From contig JABSQL010000343.1 of assembly GCA_013215865.1 (NCBI GenBank), positions 1 to 5,013 on the forward strand: 5,013 nt of DNA, read 5' to 3'. Position numbers and translations under genes: made by a program. The DNA comes from Candidatus Margulisiibacteriota bacterium. GTDB lineage: Bacteria; Margulisbacteria; Marinamargulisbacteria; DT-59. The notes under the pieces are model-generated. The model was not told the origin of the DNA, did no database searches, and was given only the letters and a program-made list of their open reading frames with translations. Of this stretch, positions 1-4,467 are shown in pieces (the stretch's first letter is position 1; every line of letters starts with the position of its first letter).

Positions 1-708
1 AGAGGATTACCCTTAGGAGGCCAAGTAGCTGAGAACAATATTCGAGAAGATATATTTAGCTTGGGTTTACCCATTAACAAGGCGTATGACAAATGGCTAA
101 GTTATAAGGGGGTGCAATCTGCATTAAAGGGAACTCATATTAGCGCTAGAAAAGAATTTACAAATGAAGTAAAACGCACTATAGAATGGATGAAGCATAA
201 ACTGCCCTTACAATATGCCAGTTCATTTAGTAAAGAAGAGCTTGAGCAATATGATGTGTTGAATTTAAGTTTAACGGTTCCCTTTGGAAACCAAAAAGTG
301 ATCCAAATATTGGAAGAGATATGTCCCAATGATTTTCAGGCCTTTCCCATTAAAATTCACACCTCAACAGGTGTTACTGACAGGTATTCTCTAATTAACA
401 TCTCTCATGTAATACATAGTGCATTGGATGGTAACACAAGTATATATGACCTGTATTTTAATAAAAACGATGGAGATGAAAATTCTGTTATGTCATTTGA
501 TAGACTACTATTCAAAGAAAACTGTATGGGGGATAAATTTCTGGGACGAATATATGAAGACCTAGGCCGTGTAATGGTAAACAAAAAGGTAATGGATGAA
601 TTCCAAGCAAAACACATAGTGGGAATAAATTTTGAACCGTTGGAAGACAAAATCAATGGGCTATATAAAAGAAATTATGAACTAGATGGTGTGACTTTGA
701 AATATTAG
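1..708 (+). CDS. Imm11-like putative immunity protein, paralogue 1 (5' end outside window)
   Basis: This is a 235-codon fragment open from the first base, ending in TAG. A TTG at 61 could be mistaken for the start, but the frame is open to base 1 and bases 1-38 match codons 16-28 of gene 5 with one mismatch. The true ATG therefore lies about 45 bases left of the window, giving the same 250 aa length as the complete copies. The N-terminal part carries GLPINKAYDKW and KRTIEWMKHK. The C-terminal part has VPFGNQKVIQILEEICPND, the HTSTGV loop, YSLINI, DRLLFK, NKKVMDEF and FEPLEDKING, and ends DGVTLKY. That order resembles Imm11/DUF1629 immunity proteins (family knowledge; assignment is inference). 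No signal peptide can be judged and no membrane segment is visible, so a cytoplasmic protein is likely. It is followed after 22 bases by the leader ORF of gene 2. Confidence 0.85.
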   Translation, partial: RGLPLGGQVAENNIREDIFSLGLPINKAYDKWLSYKGVQSALKGTHISARKEFTNEVKRTIEWMKHKLPLQYASSFSKEELEQYDVLNLSLTVPFGNQKVIQILEEICPNDFQAFPIKIHTSTGVTDRYSLINISHVIHSALDGNTSIYDLYFNKNDGDENSVMSFDRLLFKENCMGDKFLGRIYEDLGRVMVNKKVMDEFQAKHIVGINFEPLEDKINGLYKRNYELDGVTLKY

Positions 709-726
709 TCCAAGCTAGATGGGAGG
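709..726 (+). repeat. Post-stop repeat, copy 1 (CCAAGCTAGATGG(G/A)AGG)
   Basis: The 17 bases after the first post-stop base are a short sequence that recurs directly after the stop of every complete paralogue: 709-726, 1551-1568, 2378-2395, 3348-3365 and, more diverged, 4169-4186. It ends in GGGAGG after genes 1, 3 and 5 and GGAAGG after genes 2 and 4. After genes 1 and 3 this GGGAGG is also the ribosome binding site of the type A leader ORF. It is best seen as part of the duplicated unit; a separate function is not shown. Confidence 0.75.
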
Positions 727-824
727 AGATATGTTTAAAATGGTACTTAGAACTCATACAAATCAAACTACAAATCTATTATCCCAAAACTGTCATTATG
801 AGTGATAAAAACGTATATGAATGG
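721..824 (+). repeat. Type A start module, copy 1 (RBS, leader ORF, first 9 codons)
   Basis: These 104 bases recur at 4364-4467 with about six differences by eye count (roughly 94% identity). The module holds a GGGAGG ribosome binding site, the leader ORF and the MSDKNVYEW start of the structural gene. Upstream of the GGGAGG and downstream of codon 9 the two loci stop matching. A decayed third copy lies at 2390-2500. The unit behaves like an exchangeable expression module joined to different gene bodies. Confidence 0.7.
731..805 (+). CDS. Leader ORF overlapping the start of gene 2 (24 aa)
   Basis: The ORF starts ATG TTT AAA ATG GTA CTT AGA (MFKMVLR) four bases after GGAGG and ends at TGA 803-805. 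It therefore overlaps the ATG of gene 2 at 798 by 8 bases (ATGAGTGA). Gene 2 has no Shine-Dalgarno sequence of its own: the 25 bases before it contain only ATCCCAAAACTGTCATT-like sequence. This suggests that ribosomes terminating the leader re-initiate on gene 2. The same arrangement, with the same 67-base distance from leader ATG to gene ATG, recurs before gene 6. The peptide is polar with no membrane segment, and nothing shows that it has a role as a protein. Three of the substitutions between the two copies change amino acids, so the act of translation may matter more than the product. The 4-base spacing from GGAGG is short, and M4 at 740 is a possible alternative start. Confidence 0.5.
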   Translation: MFKMVLRTHTNQTTNLLSQNCHYE

Positions 825-1550
825 AACCCATATGGAACCAATAAAGGATTACCCTTGGGAAGCCAAATAACCGGCAAGCAATTATCAGAATCAGTGTTCG
901 CAAAAGGGTTGCCTATCGATGAGGCCTATGAAAAATGGTTAGGCTATGAGGGTGTGCAAGCTGCATTAAAAGGGACACATCGTAGTGAAGGAAAGGATTA
1001 CACGGATGAAGTAAAACGAACAATAGAGTGGATGAAACATAAACCGCCGTTACAGTATGAAAGTTCTATTGGCAAAGAAAAGTTAGAGGAATTTGATGTG
1101 ATGAACTTAAGTTTATCAGTCCCCTTTGGCAACGAAAAAGTGATTCAAATTTTAGAAGAGATATGCCCCAATGACTATGAGGCCTTTCCTGTTAAACTTC
1201 ACACTTCCACCGGTGTTAGTGACAAATATTATCTGATAAATATTTCCCATGTGATACATGATGCAGTAGATAAAAATATTTCGAAGTACAAATTGTGGTT
1301 CGATAAAAGTGAAGGTGACGAAAATTCAATAAGGTTCATTGACAGGCTATTGTTTAAGGAAAACTGTATGGGAGATAAATTGGTAGGAAGGATCCATGAG
1401 AAATTAAGATATATGATGATAAATAAAAAGGTGATGGACGTCTTCTATGAAAACAACATAAAGGGAATAAGCTATGATCCCTTGGAAGATAATATTAATG
1501 GACGGTATACCGATAATTATATGCCAGATGGAGTGACCTTGAAGTATTAA
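798..1550 (+). CDS. Imm11-like putative immunity protein, paralogue 2
   Basis: Complete gene of 250 aa, ATG to TAA. Residues 1-28 are the most variable stretch of the array. Residues 29-87 form a conserved N-terminal block containing GLPIDEAYEKWLG, GVQAALKG and KRTIEWMKHKPPLQY, nearly the same as in gene 3 (about 4 differences in 59). From about residue 95 the Imm11/DUF1629-like part follows: VPFGNEKVIQILEEICPND, PVKLHTSTGVSDKYYLINI, DRLLFKENCMG, INKKVMDVFYENNIKG, PLED and the common DGVTLKY end. From about residue 139 it instead matches gene 4 almost completely, so the gene is mosaic. A role in neutralising a cognate toxin is inferred from family resemblance and array context. Start choice: the ATG aligns with all paralogues, but it lacks a ribosome binding site and overlaps the preceding leader ORF, implying coupled translation. 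A +1 frameshift from the leader is a less likely alternative. Confidence 0.9.
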   Translation: MSDKNVYEWNPYGTNKGLPLGSQITGKQLSESVFAKGLPIDEAYEKWLGYEGVQAALKGTHRSEGKDYTDEVKRTIEWMKHKPPLQYESSIGKEKLEEFDVMNLSLSVPFGNEKVIQILEEICPNDYEAFPVKLHTSTGVSDKYYLINISHVIHDAVDKNISKYKLWFDKSEGDENSIRFIDRLLFKENCMGDKLVGRIHEKLRYMMINKKVMDVFYENNIKGISYDPLEDNINGRYTDNYMPDGVTLKY

Positions 1551-1610
1551 GCCAAGCTAGATGGAAGGAAACAACGGTAGAAAATAAGTAAACGAATAAG
1601 AATCAAATTA

Positions 1611-1617
1611 AAAGGAG
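1611..1617 (+). promoter_or_regulatory. Ribosome binding site of gene 3 (type B)
   Basis: AAAGGAG lies 7 bases before the ATG at 1625, a standard strong Bacillota site. It contrasts with genes 2 and 6, which have none. The surrounding sequence AAAGGAGAGATAAAATGA is shared with genes 4 and 5. Confidence 0.85.
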
Positions 1618-1624
1618 AGATAAA

Positions 1625-2377
1625 ATGAGTGATAAGGAAGTATTTGCATGGCAACCATCTGAATCTAGTGAAGGCTTACCCTTGGGAATCCAGGTGGTGG
1701 GCAATCATTTATCAGAGTCAGTGTTCGCAAAAGGGTTACCTATTGATGAAGCCTATGAAAAATGGCTAGGCTTTAAAGGTGTGCAAGCAGCACTAAAAGG
1801 GGCCCATCGGAGTGAGGGGCAAGATTACACGGATGAGGTAAAACGTACAATAGAATGGATGAAACATAAACCACCGTTACAATATATAAGCTCCTGGAGT
1901 AAAGAAAAGCTTGAAAAAAATGATGTATTGAATTTAAGTTTATCTGTTCCTTTTGGAAGTCAAAAGATGATTCAAATATTGGAAGAGATATGCCCTAATG
2001 ATTTTGAGGCATTTCCCGTTAAACTTCATACATCTACAGGCGTAAGTGACAAATATTATCTGATCAATATTACCCATGTGATACATGATGCAATAGACAA
2101 AAAAAATTCAGTGTATACCATATGGTTCAATAAAAATGAGGGAGAGGAAAATTCTGTTAGATTCATTGACAGATTATTGTTTAAGCAAGATTGTATGGAA
2201 GGGAAATTTCTTGGGCGAATACATGAGAAATTAAGATCTGTGGCGATAAATAAAAAGGTGATGGATCTTTTTCATGCAAATAACATAAAGGGAATGGGCT
2301 ATGTTTCATTGGAAGATAAAATCAATAGTTTGTTTACCGATAATTATGAATTAGATGGTGTGACTTTGAAATATTAA
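1625..2377 (+). CDS. Imm11-like putative immunity protein, paralogue 3
   Basis: Complete gene of 250 aa with its own ribosome binding site. The 75-base spacer after gene 2 is nearly the same as the gene 4-gene 5 spacer apart from a 6-base indel. Residues 29-87 follow gene 2 very closely (LSESVFAKGLPIDEAYEKW, HRSEG, YTDEVKRTIEWMKHK). The C-terminal part shows the Imm11/DUF1629-like order: VPFGSQKMIQILEEICPND, KLHTSTGVSDKYYLINI, RFIDRLLFKQDCM, GRIHEKLRS, INKKVMDLFHANNIKG, LEDKIN and DGVTLKY. Its own features include MEGK where most copies have MGDK, and the start MSDKEVFAWQPSESS, which diverges from its neighbours in residues 5-28. No signal peptide or membrane segment is visible, so it is probably cytoplasmic. 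Immunity function is inferred from family resemblance; the cognate toxin is unknown. Confidence 0.9.
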   Translation: MSDKEVFAWQPSESSEGLPLGIQVVGNHLSESVFAKGLPIDEAYEKWLGFKGVQAALKGAHRSEGQDYTDEVKRTIEWMKHKPPLQYISSWSKEKLEKNDVLNLSLSVPFGSQKMIQILEEICPNDFEAFPVKLHTSTGVSDKYYLINITHVIHDAIDKKNSVYTIWFNKNEGEENSVRFIDRLLFKQDCMEGKFLGRIHEKLRSVAINKKVMDLFHANNIKGMGYVSLEDKINSLFTDNYELDGVTLKY

Positions 2378-2399
2378 GCCAAGCTAGATGGGAGGAAAT

Positions 2400-2522
2400 A
2401 TGTTTAAAATGGTACTTAGAATTCATATAAATCAAAATTCAATTTGTTATCCCCAAAAAAACAATATAAACGATAGAAACGTATTTGCATGGAACCCTTA
2501 TTGGGAGGAGGCTGCTCATTGA
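2400..2522 (+). pseudogene. Relict of a lost paralogue: decayed leader fused to its first codons
   Basis: The sequence opens like the type A leader (ATG TTT AAA ATG GTA CTT AGA ATT CAT ATA AAT CAA) behind GGGAGG. One base has then been lost relative to the gene 2 and gene 6 copies (66 instead of 67 bases to the gene start). The old gene ATG is now ATA at 2466, followed by AAC GAT AGA AAC GTA TTT GCA TGG AAC CCT TAT, which translates to NDRNVFAWNPY and clearly matches the MSDKNVFAWSPY start of gene 5. The single-base loss puts leader and relict in one frame, giving an open 40-codon ORF that ends EEAAH at TGA 2520. About 13 recognisable codons of the former gene remain and the other ~235 are gone. 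Whether the 40-residue fusion is translated is unknown. Confidence 0.75.
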
Positions 2523-2541
2523 TAAATCCTAGGAGGGAGTA

Positions 2542-2598
2542 ATGATATACAACATTCAAATCGATAAACGAATCAAATCAAAAGGAGAGATAGAATGA
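2542..2598 (+). CDS. Mini-ORF upstream of gene 4 with ATGA overlap (18 aa)
   Basis: The ORF reads MIYNIQIDKRIKSKGEIE. It starts 5 bases after a strong GGAGG (2532-2536) and its TGA at 2596-2598 overlaps the ATG of gene 4 as ATGA, a classic layout for translational coupling. The gene's own AAAGGAG (2581-2587) lies inside this mini-ORF as codons for K-G-E. The same frame is readable ahead of gene 3 (KRIRIKLKGEIK then TGA) and gene 5 (KRVKLKGEIK then TGA), where it has no start codon. The 6-base difference between those two keeps the frame. It could be a small leader ORF that genes 3 and 5 have lost, or simply coding-like sequence forced by the conserved ribosome binding site. No peptide function is recognised. 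Confidence 0.4.
   Translation: MIYNIQIDKRIKSKGEIE
2581..2587 (+). promoter_or_regulatory. Ribosome binding site of gene 4 (type B)
   Basis: AAAGGAG lies 7 bases before the ATG at 2595, as in genes 3 and 5. It sits inside the mini-ORF that ends on the gene start, so gene 4 could be translated both by direct initiation and by re-initiation. Confidence 0.85.
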
Positions 2599-3347
2599 GT
2601 GATAAAAACGTATATGAATGGAACCCATATGGAACCAATGAAGGGTTGCCTTTGGGAAGCCAGGTAGCAGGTAAAGATATTAGAGAGGATATATTTAGGT
2701 TGGGATTGCCCATTGATAAGGCGTATGACAGATGGTTACAGCATAAAGGTGTGCAATCTGCATTAAAGGGAACCCACAATAGCGCTAGAAAAGAATTTAC
2801 AGATGAAATAAAACGCACCATAGAATGGATGAAGCATAAACCACCGTTACAGTATGAAAGTTCTAATAGTAGAGAAGACCTTGAAAAATTTGATGTGATG
2901 AATTTAAGTTTATCGGTTCCCTTTGGTAATGAAAAAGTGATTCAAATATTGGAAAAGATATGCCCCAATGACTATGAGACCTTTCCAATAAAACTTCATA
3001 CATCCACAGGTGTTAGTGACAAATATTATCTGATAAATATTGCCCATGTGATACATGATGCAGTAGATAAAAATATTTCGAAGTACAAATTGTGGTTCGA
3101 TAAAAGTGAAGGTGACGAAAATTCAATCAGGTTCATTGATAGGCTATTGTTTAAGGAAAACTGTATGGGAGATAAATTGCTGGGACGAATTCATGAAGAC
3201 CTTGGTCGTCCAATGATAAATAAAAAGGTGATGGACGTCTTCTATGAAAACAACATAAAGGGAATAAGCTATGATCCCTTGGAAGATAATATTAATGGAC
3301 GTTTTACCGATAATTATATGCCAGATGGAGTGACCCTGAAGTATTAA
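2595..3347 (+). CDS. Imm11-like putative immunity protein, paralogue 4 (mosaic)
   Basis: Complete gene of 250 aa with AAAGGAG at the standard distance. The first 45 bases equal those of gene 2. Residues of roughly 28-82 are then gene 1-like (IREDIF, LGLPIDKAYDRW, GVQSALKGTH, SARKEFT). From about PPLQYESS (residue 83) onward it is gene 2-like, and it is almost identical to gene 2 from about residue 139 to the end. Inside that tract a short patch (LLGRIHEDLGRP, 3179-3212) again resembles gene 1. The Imm11/DUF1629-like signature segments are all present: QILEKICPND, KLHTSTGVSDKYYLINI, DRLLFKENCMG, INKKVMDVF, PLED and DGVTLKY. The pattern is best explained by recombination or gene conversion between copies. 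The immunity role is inferred from the family; no partner toxin is in view. Confidence 0.9.
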   Translation: MSDKNVYEWNPYGTNEGLPLGSQVAGKDIREDIFRLGLPIDKAYDRWLQHKGVQSALKGTHNSARKEFTDEIKRTIEWMKHKPPLQYESSNSREDLEKFDVMNLSLSVPFGNEKVIQILEKICPNDYETFPIKLHTSTGVSDKYYLINIAHVIHDAVDKNISKYKLWFDKSEGDENSIRFIDRLLFKENCMGDKLLGRIHEDLGRPMINKKVMDVFYENNIKGISYDPLEDNINGRFTDNYMPDGVTLKY

Positions 3348-3401
3348 GCCAAGCTAGATGGAAGGAAACAACGGTAGAAAATAAGTAAACGAGTCAAATT
3401 A

Positions 3402-3408
3402 AAAGGAG
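3402..3408 (+). promoter_or_regulatory. Ribosome binding site of gene 5 (type B)
   Basis: AAAGGAG lies 7 bases before the ATG at 3416. The whole spacer from the stop of gene 4 repeats the gene 2-gene 3 spacer apart from a 6-base deletion and one nearby substitution. Confidence 0.85.
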
Positions 3409-3415
3409 AGATAAA

Positions 3416-4168
3416 ATGAGTGATAAAAACGTATTTGCATGGAGCCCGTATAGCGATGATAGAGGATTACCCTTAGGAGGCCAGGTAGCTGAGAACAACA
3501 TAGTAGAGGATATTTTTAGTTTGGGATTACCTATTGATAAGGCGAACGACAGGTGGTTACAGTACGAAGGTATACAAGCTGCTTTAAATGGCACACATCC
3601 AAGTGAAGGAAAAGAGTTTGCAGATGAAATAAAGCGCACCATAGAATGGATGAAACATAAACCGCCGTTAAAGTATACCAGTTCATTCAGCAAGGAAAAA
3701 CTAGAGCAACATGATGTGTTAAATTTAAGTTTGTTTGTCCCCTTTGGCAACCAAAAAACGATACAAATTCTGGAAGAGATATGCCCCAATGACTATGAAG
3801 CCTTTCCCATCAAACTTCACACCTCAACAGGTGTTAGTGACAGATATTATCTGATTAACATCACCCATGAGATATATGATTCATTAGATAGAACCTTAAG
3901 TGTGTATGACTTGCATTTTGATTCTAAAGATGGAGAAGAGAGCCCTATCAGTAGTTTTGACAGACTATTGTTTAAGGAAAACTGTATGGAAGATAAATTT
4001 CTAGGGCGAATACATGAGAAATTAGGATATATGTTGATAAAGAAAAAGGTAATGGATGTCTTCGAAGCAAAGAACATAAAGGGAATGAATTTTGAACCTT
4101 TAGAAGACAAAATCAATGGAGTATATAAAAGAAATTATAAACCGGATGGTGTGACTTTAAAATATTAA
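3416..4168 (+). CDS. Imm11-like putative immunity protein, paralogue 5
   Basis: Complete gene of 250 aa, ATG to TAA. It is related to gene 1 at both ends: RGLPLGGQVAENN near the N-terminus (one base difference in 38) and NFEPLEDKING.YKRNY near the C-terminus. Individual features include KANDRW where all other copies have AY, NGTHPSEGKEFADEIKRTIEWMKHK (a form that also resembles gene 6: EFADE.KRT), and a variable central loop (DSLDRTLSVYDLHFDSKDGEESPISSFDRLLFK). The Imm11/DUF1629-like framework is intact: QILEEICPND, KLHTSTGVSDRYYLINI, GRIHEKLGYM, KKKVMDVFEAKNIKG and DGVTLKY. It is the last of the closely related block; the post-stop repeat after it is diverged and a 272-base gap follows before gene 6. 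Function as an immunity protein is inferred. Confidence 0.9.
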   Translation: MSDKNVFAWSPYSDDRGLPLGGQVAENNIVEDIFSLGLPIDKANDRWLQYEGIQAALNGTHPSEGKEFADEIKRTIEWMKHKPPLKYTSSFSKEKLEQHDVLNLSLFVPFGNQKTIQILEEICPNDYEAFPIKLHTSTGVSDRYYLINITHEIYDSLDRTLSVYDLHFDSKDGEESPISSFDRLLFKENCMEDKFLGRIHEKLGYMLIKKKVMDVFEAKNIKGMNFEPLEDKINGVYKRNYKPDGVTLKY

Positions 4169-4373
4169 TCTAAATTAGATGGGAGGCAAAGTTCTGAAAA
4201 GCATTTTACAAGGGGTGTAGGAAGGATCAAGATTAAAATAAACACCTCTCAAGTCATTTCCTCTATTCATTCCTCATCCTTAAACTTCCCTGTAGCCATC
4301 TATAAATGGATTTAGTATACTAGTGAAACAGCAAAATGATTAACGTATTATTTAATTTTATCTGGGAGGAAAT
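4169..4373 (+). other. Long spacer between gene 5 and the gene 6 leader
   Basis: These 205 bases contain no convincing gene on either strand. They begin with a diverged post-stop repeat (TCTAAATTAGATGGGAGG). The following GCAAAGTTCTGAAAAGCATTTTAC may be a decayed remnant of a type A leader, but the match is weak. An imperfect 8-bp inverted repeat (4211-4218 with 4242-4249, one G:U, 23-base loop) lacks a T-run, so a terminator is not supported. Near the right end is a weak candidate promoter. The stretch separates the tight five-gene block from the diverged gene 6 and may allow separate transcription of it. Confidence 0.5.
4293..4321 (+). promoter_or_regulatory. Candidate sigma-A type promoter for the gene 6 leader
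   Basis: TAGCCA (4293-4298, four of six bases matching TTGACA) and TATACT (4316-4321, five of six matching TATAAT) are 17 bases apart. A start of transcription would fall near 4328, about 45 bases before the leader ATG. In an A+T-rich spacer such a match can arise by chance, so this is only a candidate. Confidence 0.3.
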
Positions 4374-4467
4374 ATGTTTAAAATGGTACTTAGAATTCAT
4401 ATAAATCAAACTACAAATCTGATATCCCAAAACTGTCATTATGAGCGATAAAAACGTATATGAATGG
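4364..4467 (+). repeat. Type A start module, copy 2
   Basis: This is the second copy of the 104-base module at 721-824 (about six differences by eye count). It consists of GGGAGG, the leader ORF and the first nine codons MSDKNVYEW. To its left the sequence is unrelated to the end of gene 1, and to its right gene 6 diverges at once from the other paralogues. Both borders are therefore sharp. Confidence 0.7.
4374..4451 (+). CDS. Leader ORF overlapping the start of gene 6 (25 aa)
   Basis: The ORF begins MFKMVLRIHINQ four bases after GGAGG and ends ...NCHYER with TAA at 4449-4451, overlapping the gene 6 start at 4441 by 11 bases. As with gene 2, the structural gene has no ribosome binding site of its own, so coupled re-initiation is the simplest reading. 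The copy is one codon longer than that before gene 2 because AGT is AGC here, which removes the TGA in this frame; the next codon is a stop. Translation of the peptide is not shown. Confidence 0.5.
   Translation: MFKMVLRIHINQTTNLISQNCHYER

Larger units (their letters stand above)
709..2377 (+). repeat. Two-gene duplication unit, copy 1
   Basis: The order is post-stop repeat, type A leader, gene 2, short type B spacer, gene 3. The same order, with a decayed leader and an extra insertion-deletion scar, is found at 2378-4168. The type B spacers of the two units (1551-1624 and 3348-3415) are nearly the same, and the leader-type spacers follow genes 1 and 3 only. This alternation suggests that a gene pair, not a single gene, was duplicated. 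Confidence 0.55.
2378..2594 (+). other. Gene 3-gene 4 spacer holding a gene relict and a mini-ORF
   Basis: At 217 bases this spacer is about three times the length of the 68-75 base spacers before genes 3 and 5. It contains, in order, the post-stop repeat (2378-2395), a decayed type A leader fused to a relict gene start (2400-2522), an AGGAGGGAG ribosome binding site (2531-2539) and an 18-codon mini-ORF (2542-2598) that overlaps the start of gene 4. It looks like the scar of a deleted paralogue lying between the present genes 3 and 4. Confidence 0.7.
2378..4168 (+). repeat. Two-gene duplication unit, copy 2
   Basis: This unit holds the relict leader, gene 4, the type B spacer and gene 5, parallel to 709-2377. 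It is about 120 bases longer, mostly because of the relict and mini-ORF ahead of gene 4. Later exchange between copies has blurred the one-to-one relation of the genes themselves. Confidence 0.55.

Noticed and set aside
61..63. TTG as the start of gene 1
   Set aside because: The frame is open to base 1, and bases 1-38 match codons 16-28 of gene 5, so the real start is outside the window.
731..1550. Leader and gene 2 as a single protein made by +1 frameshift
   Set aside because: Both frames are open over the 67 bases, but no clear slippery site was seen and the ATG of gene 2 aligns with the starts of all other copies, so re-initiation is simpler. Not fully excluded.
1551..1586. Tiny ORF beginning ATGGAAGGAAAC after gene 2, also after gene 4
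   Set aside because: It is only eight codons long, has no ribosome binding site and is explained as part of the post-stop repeat.
3394..3789. Reverse-strand ORF of 131 codons, with similar reverse ORFs at 135-329, 405-656, 2573-2821 and 3847-4116
   Set aside because: They lie opposite the conserved + strand genes, recur only because the genes are repeated, and lack ribosome binding sites or recognisable protein features.
709..4186. Regularly recurring short repeats as a CRISPR-like or att-site array
   Set aside because: The repeats are post-stop and start-region parts of duplicated genes about 0.8 kb apart, not short repeats with unique spacers, and no integrase or Cas gene is present.
4211..4249. 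Possible terminator hairpin (AGGGGTGT with ACACCTCT)
   Set aside because: The stem is only 8 bp with a G:U pair, the loop is 23 bases and no T-run follows.
4301..4306. TATAAA as a promoter -10 box
   Set aside because: No reasonable -35 box lies 16-18 bases upstream; the TATACT at 4316 is a better candidate.
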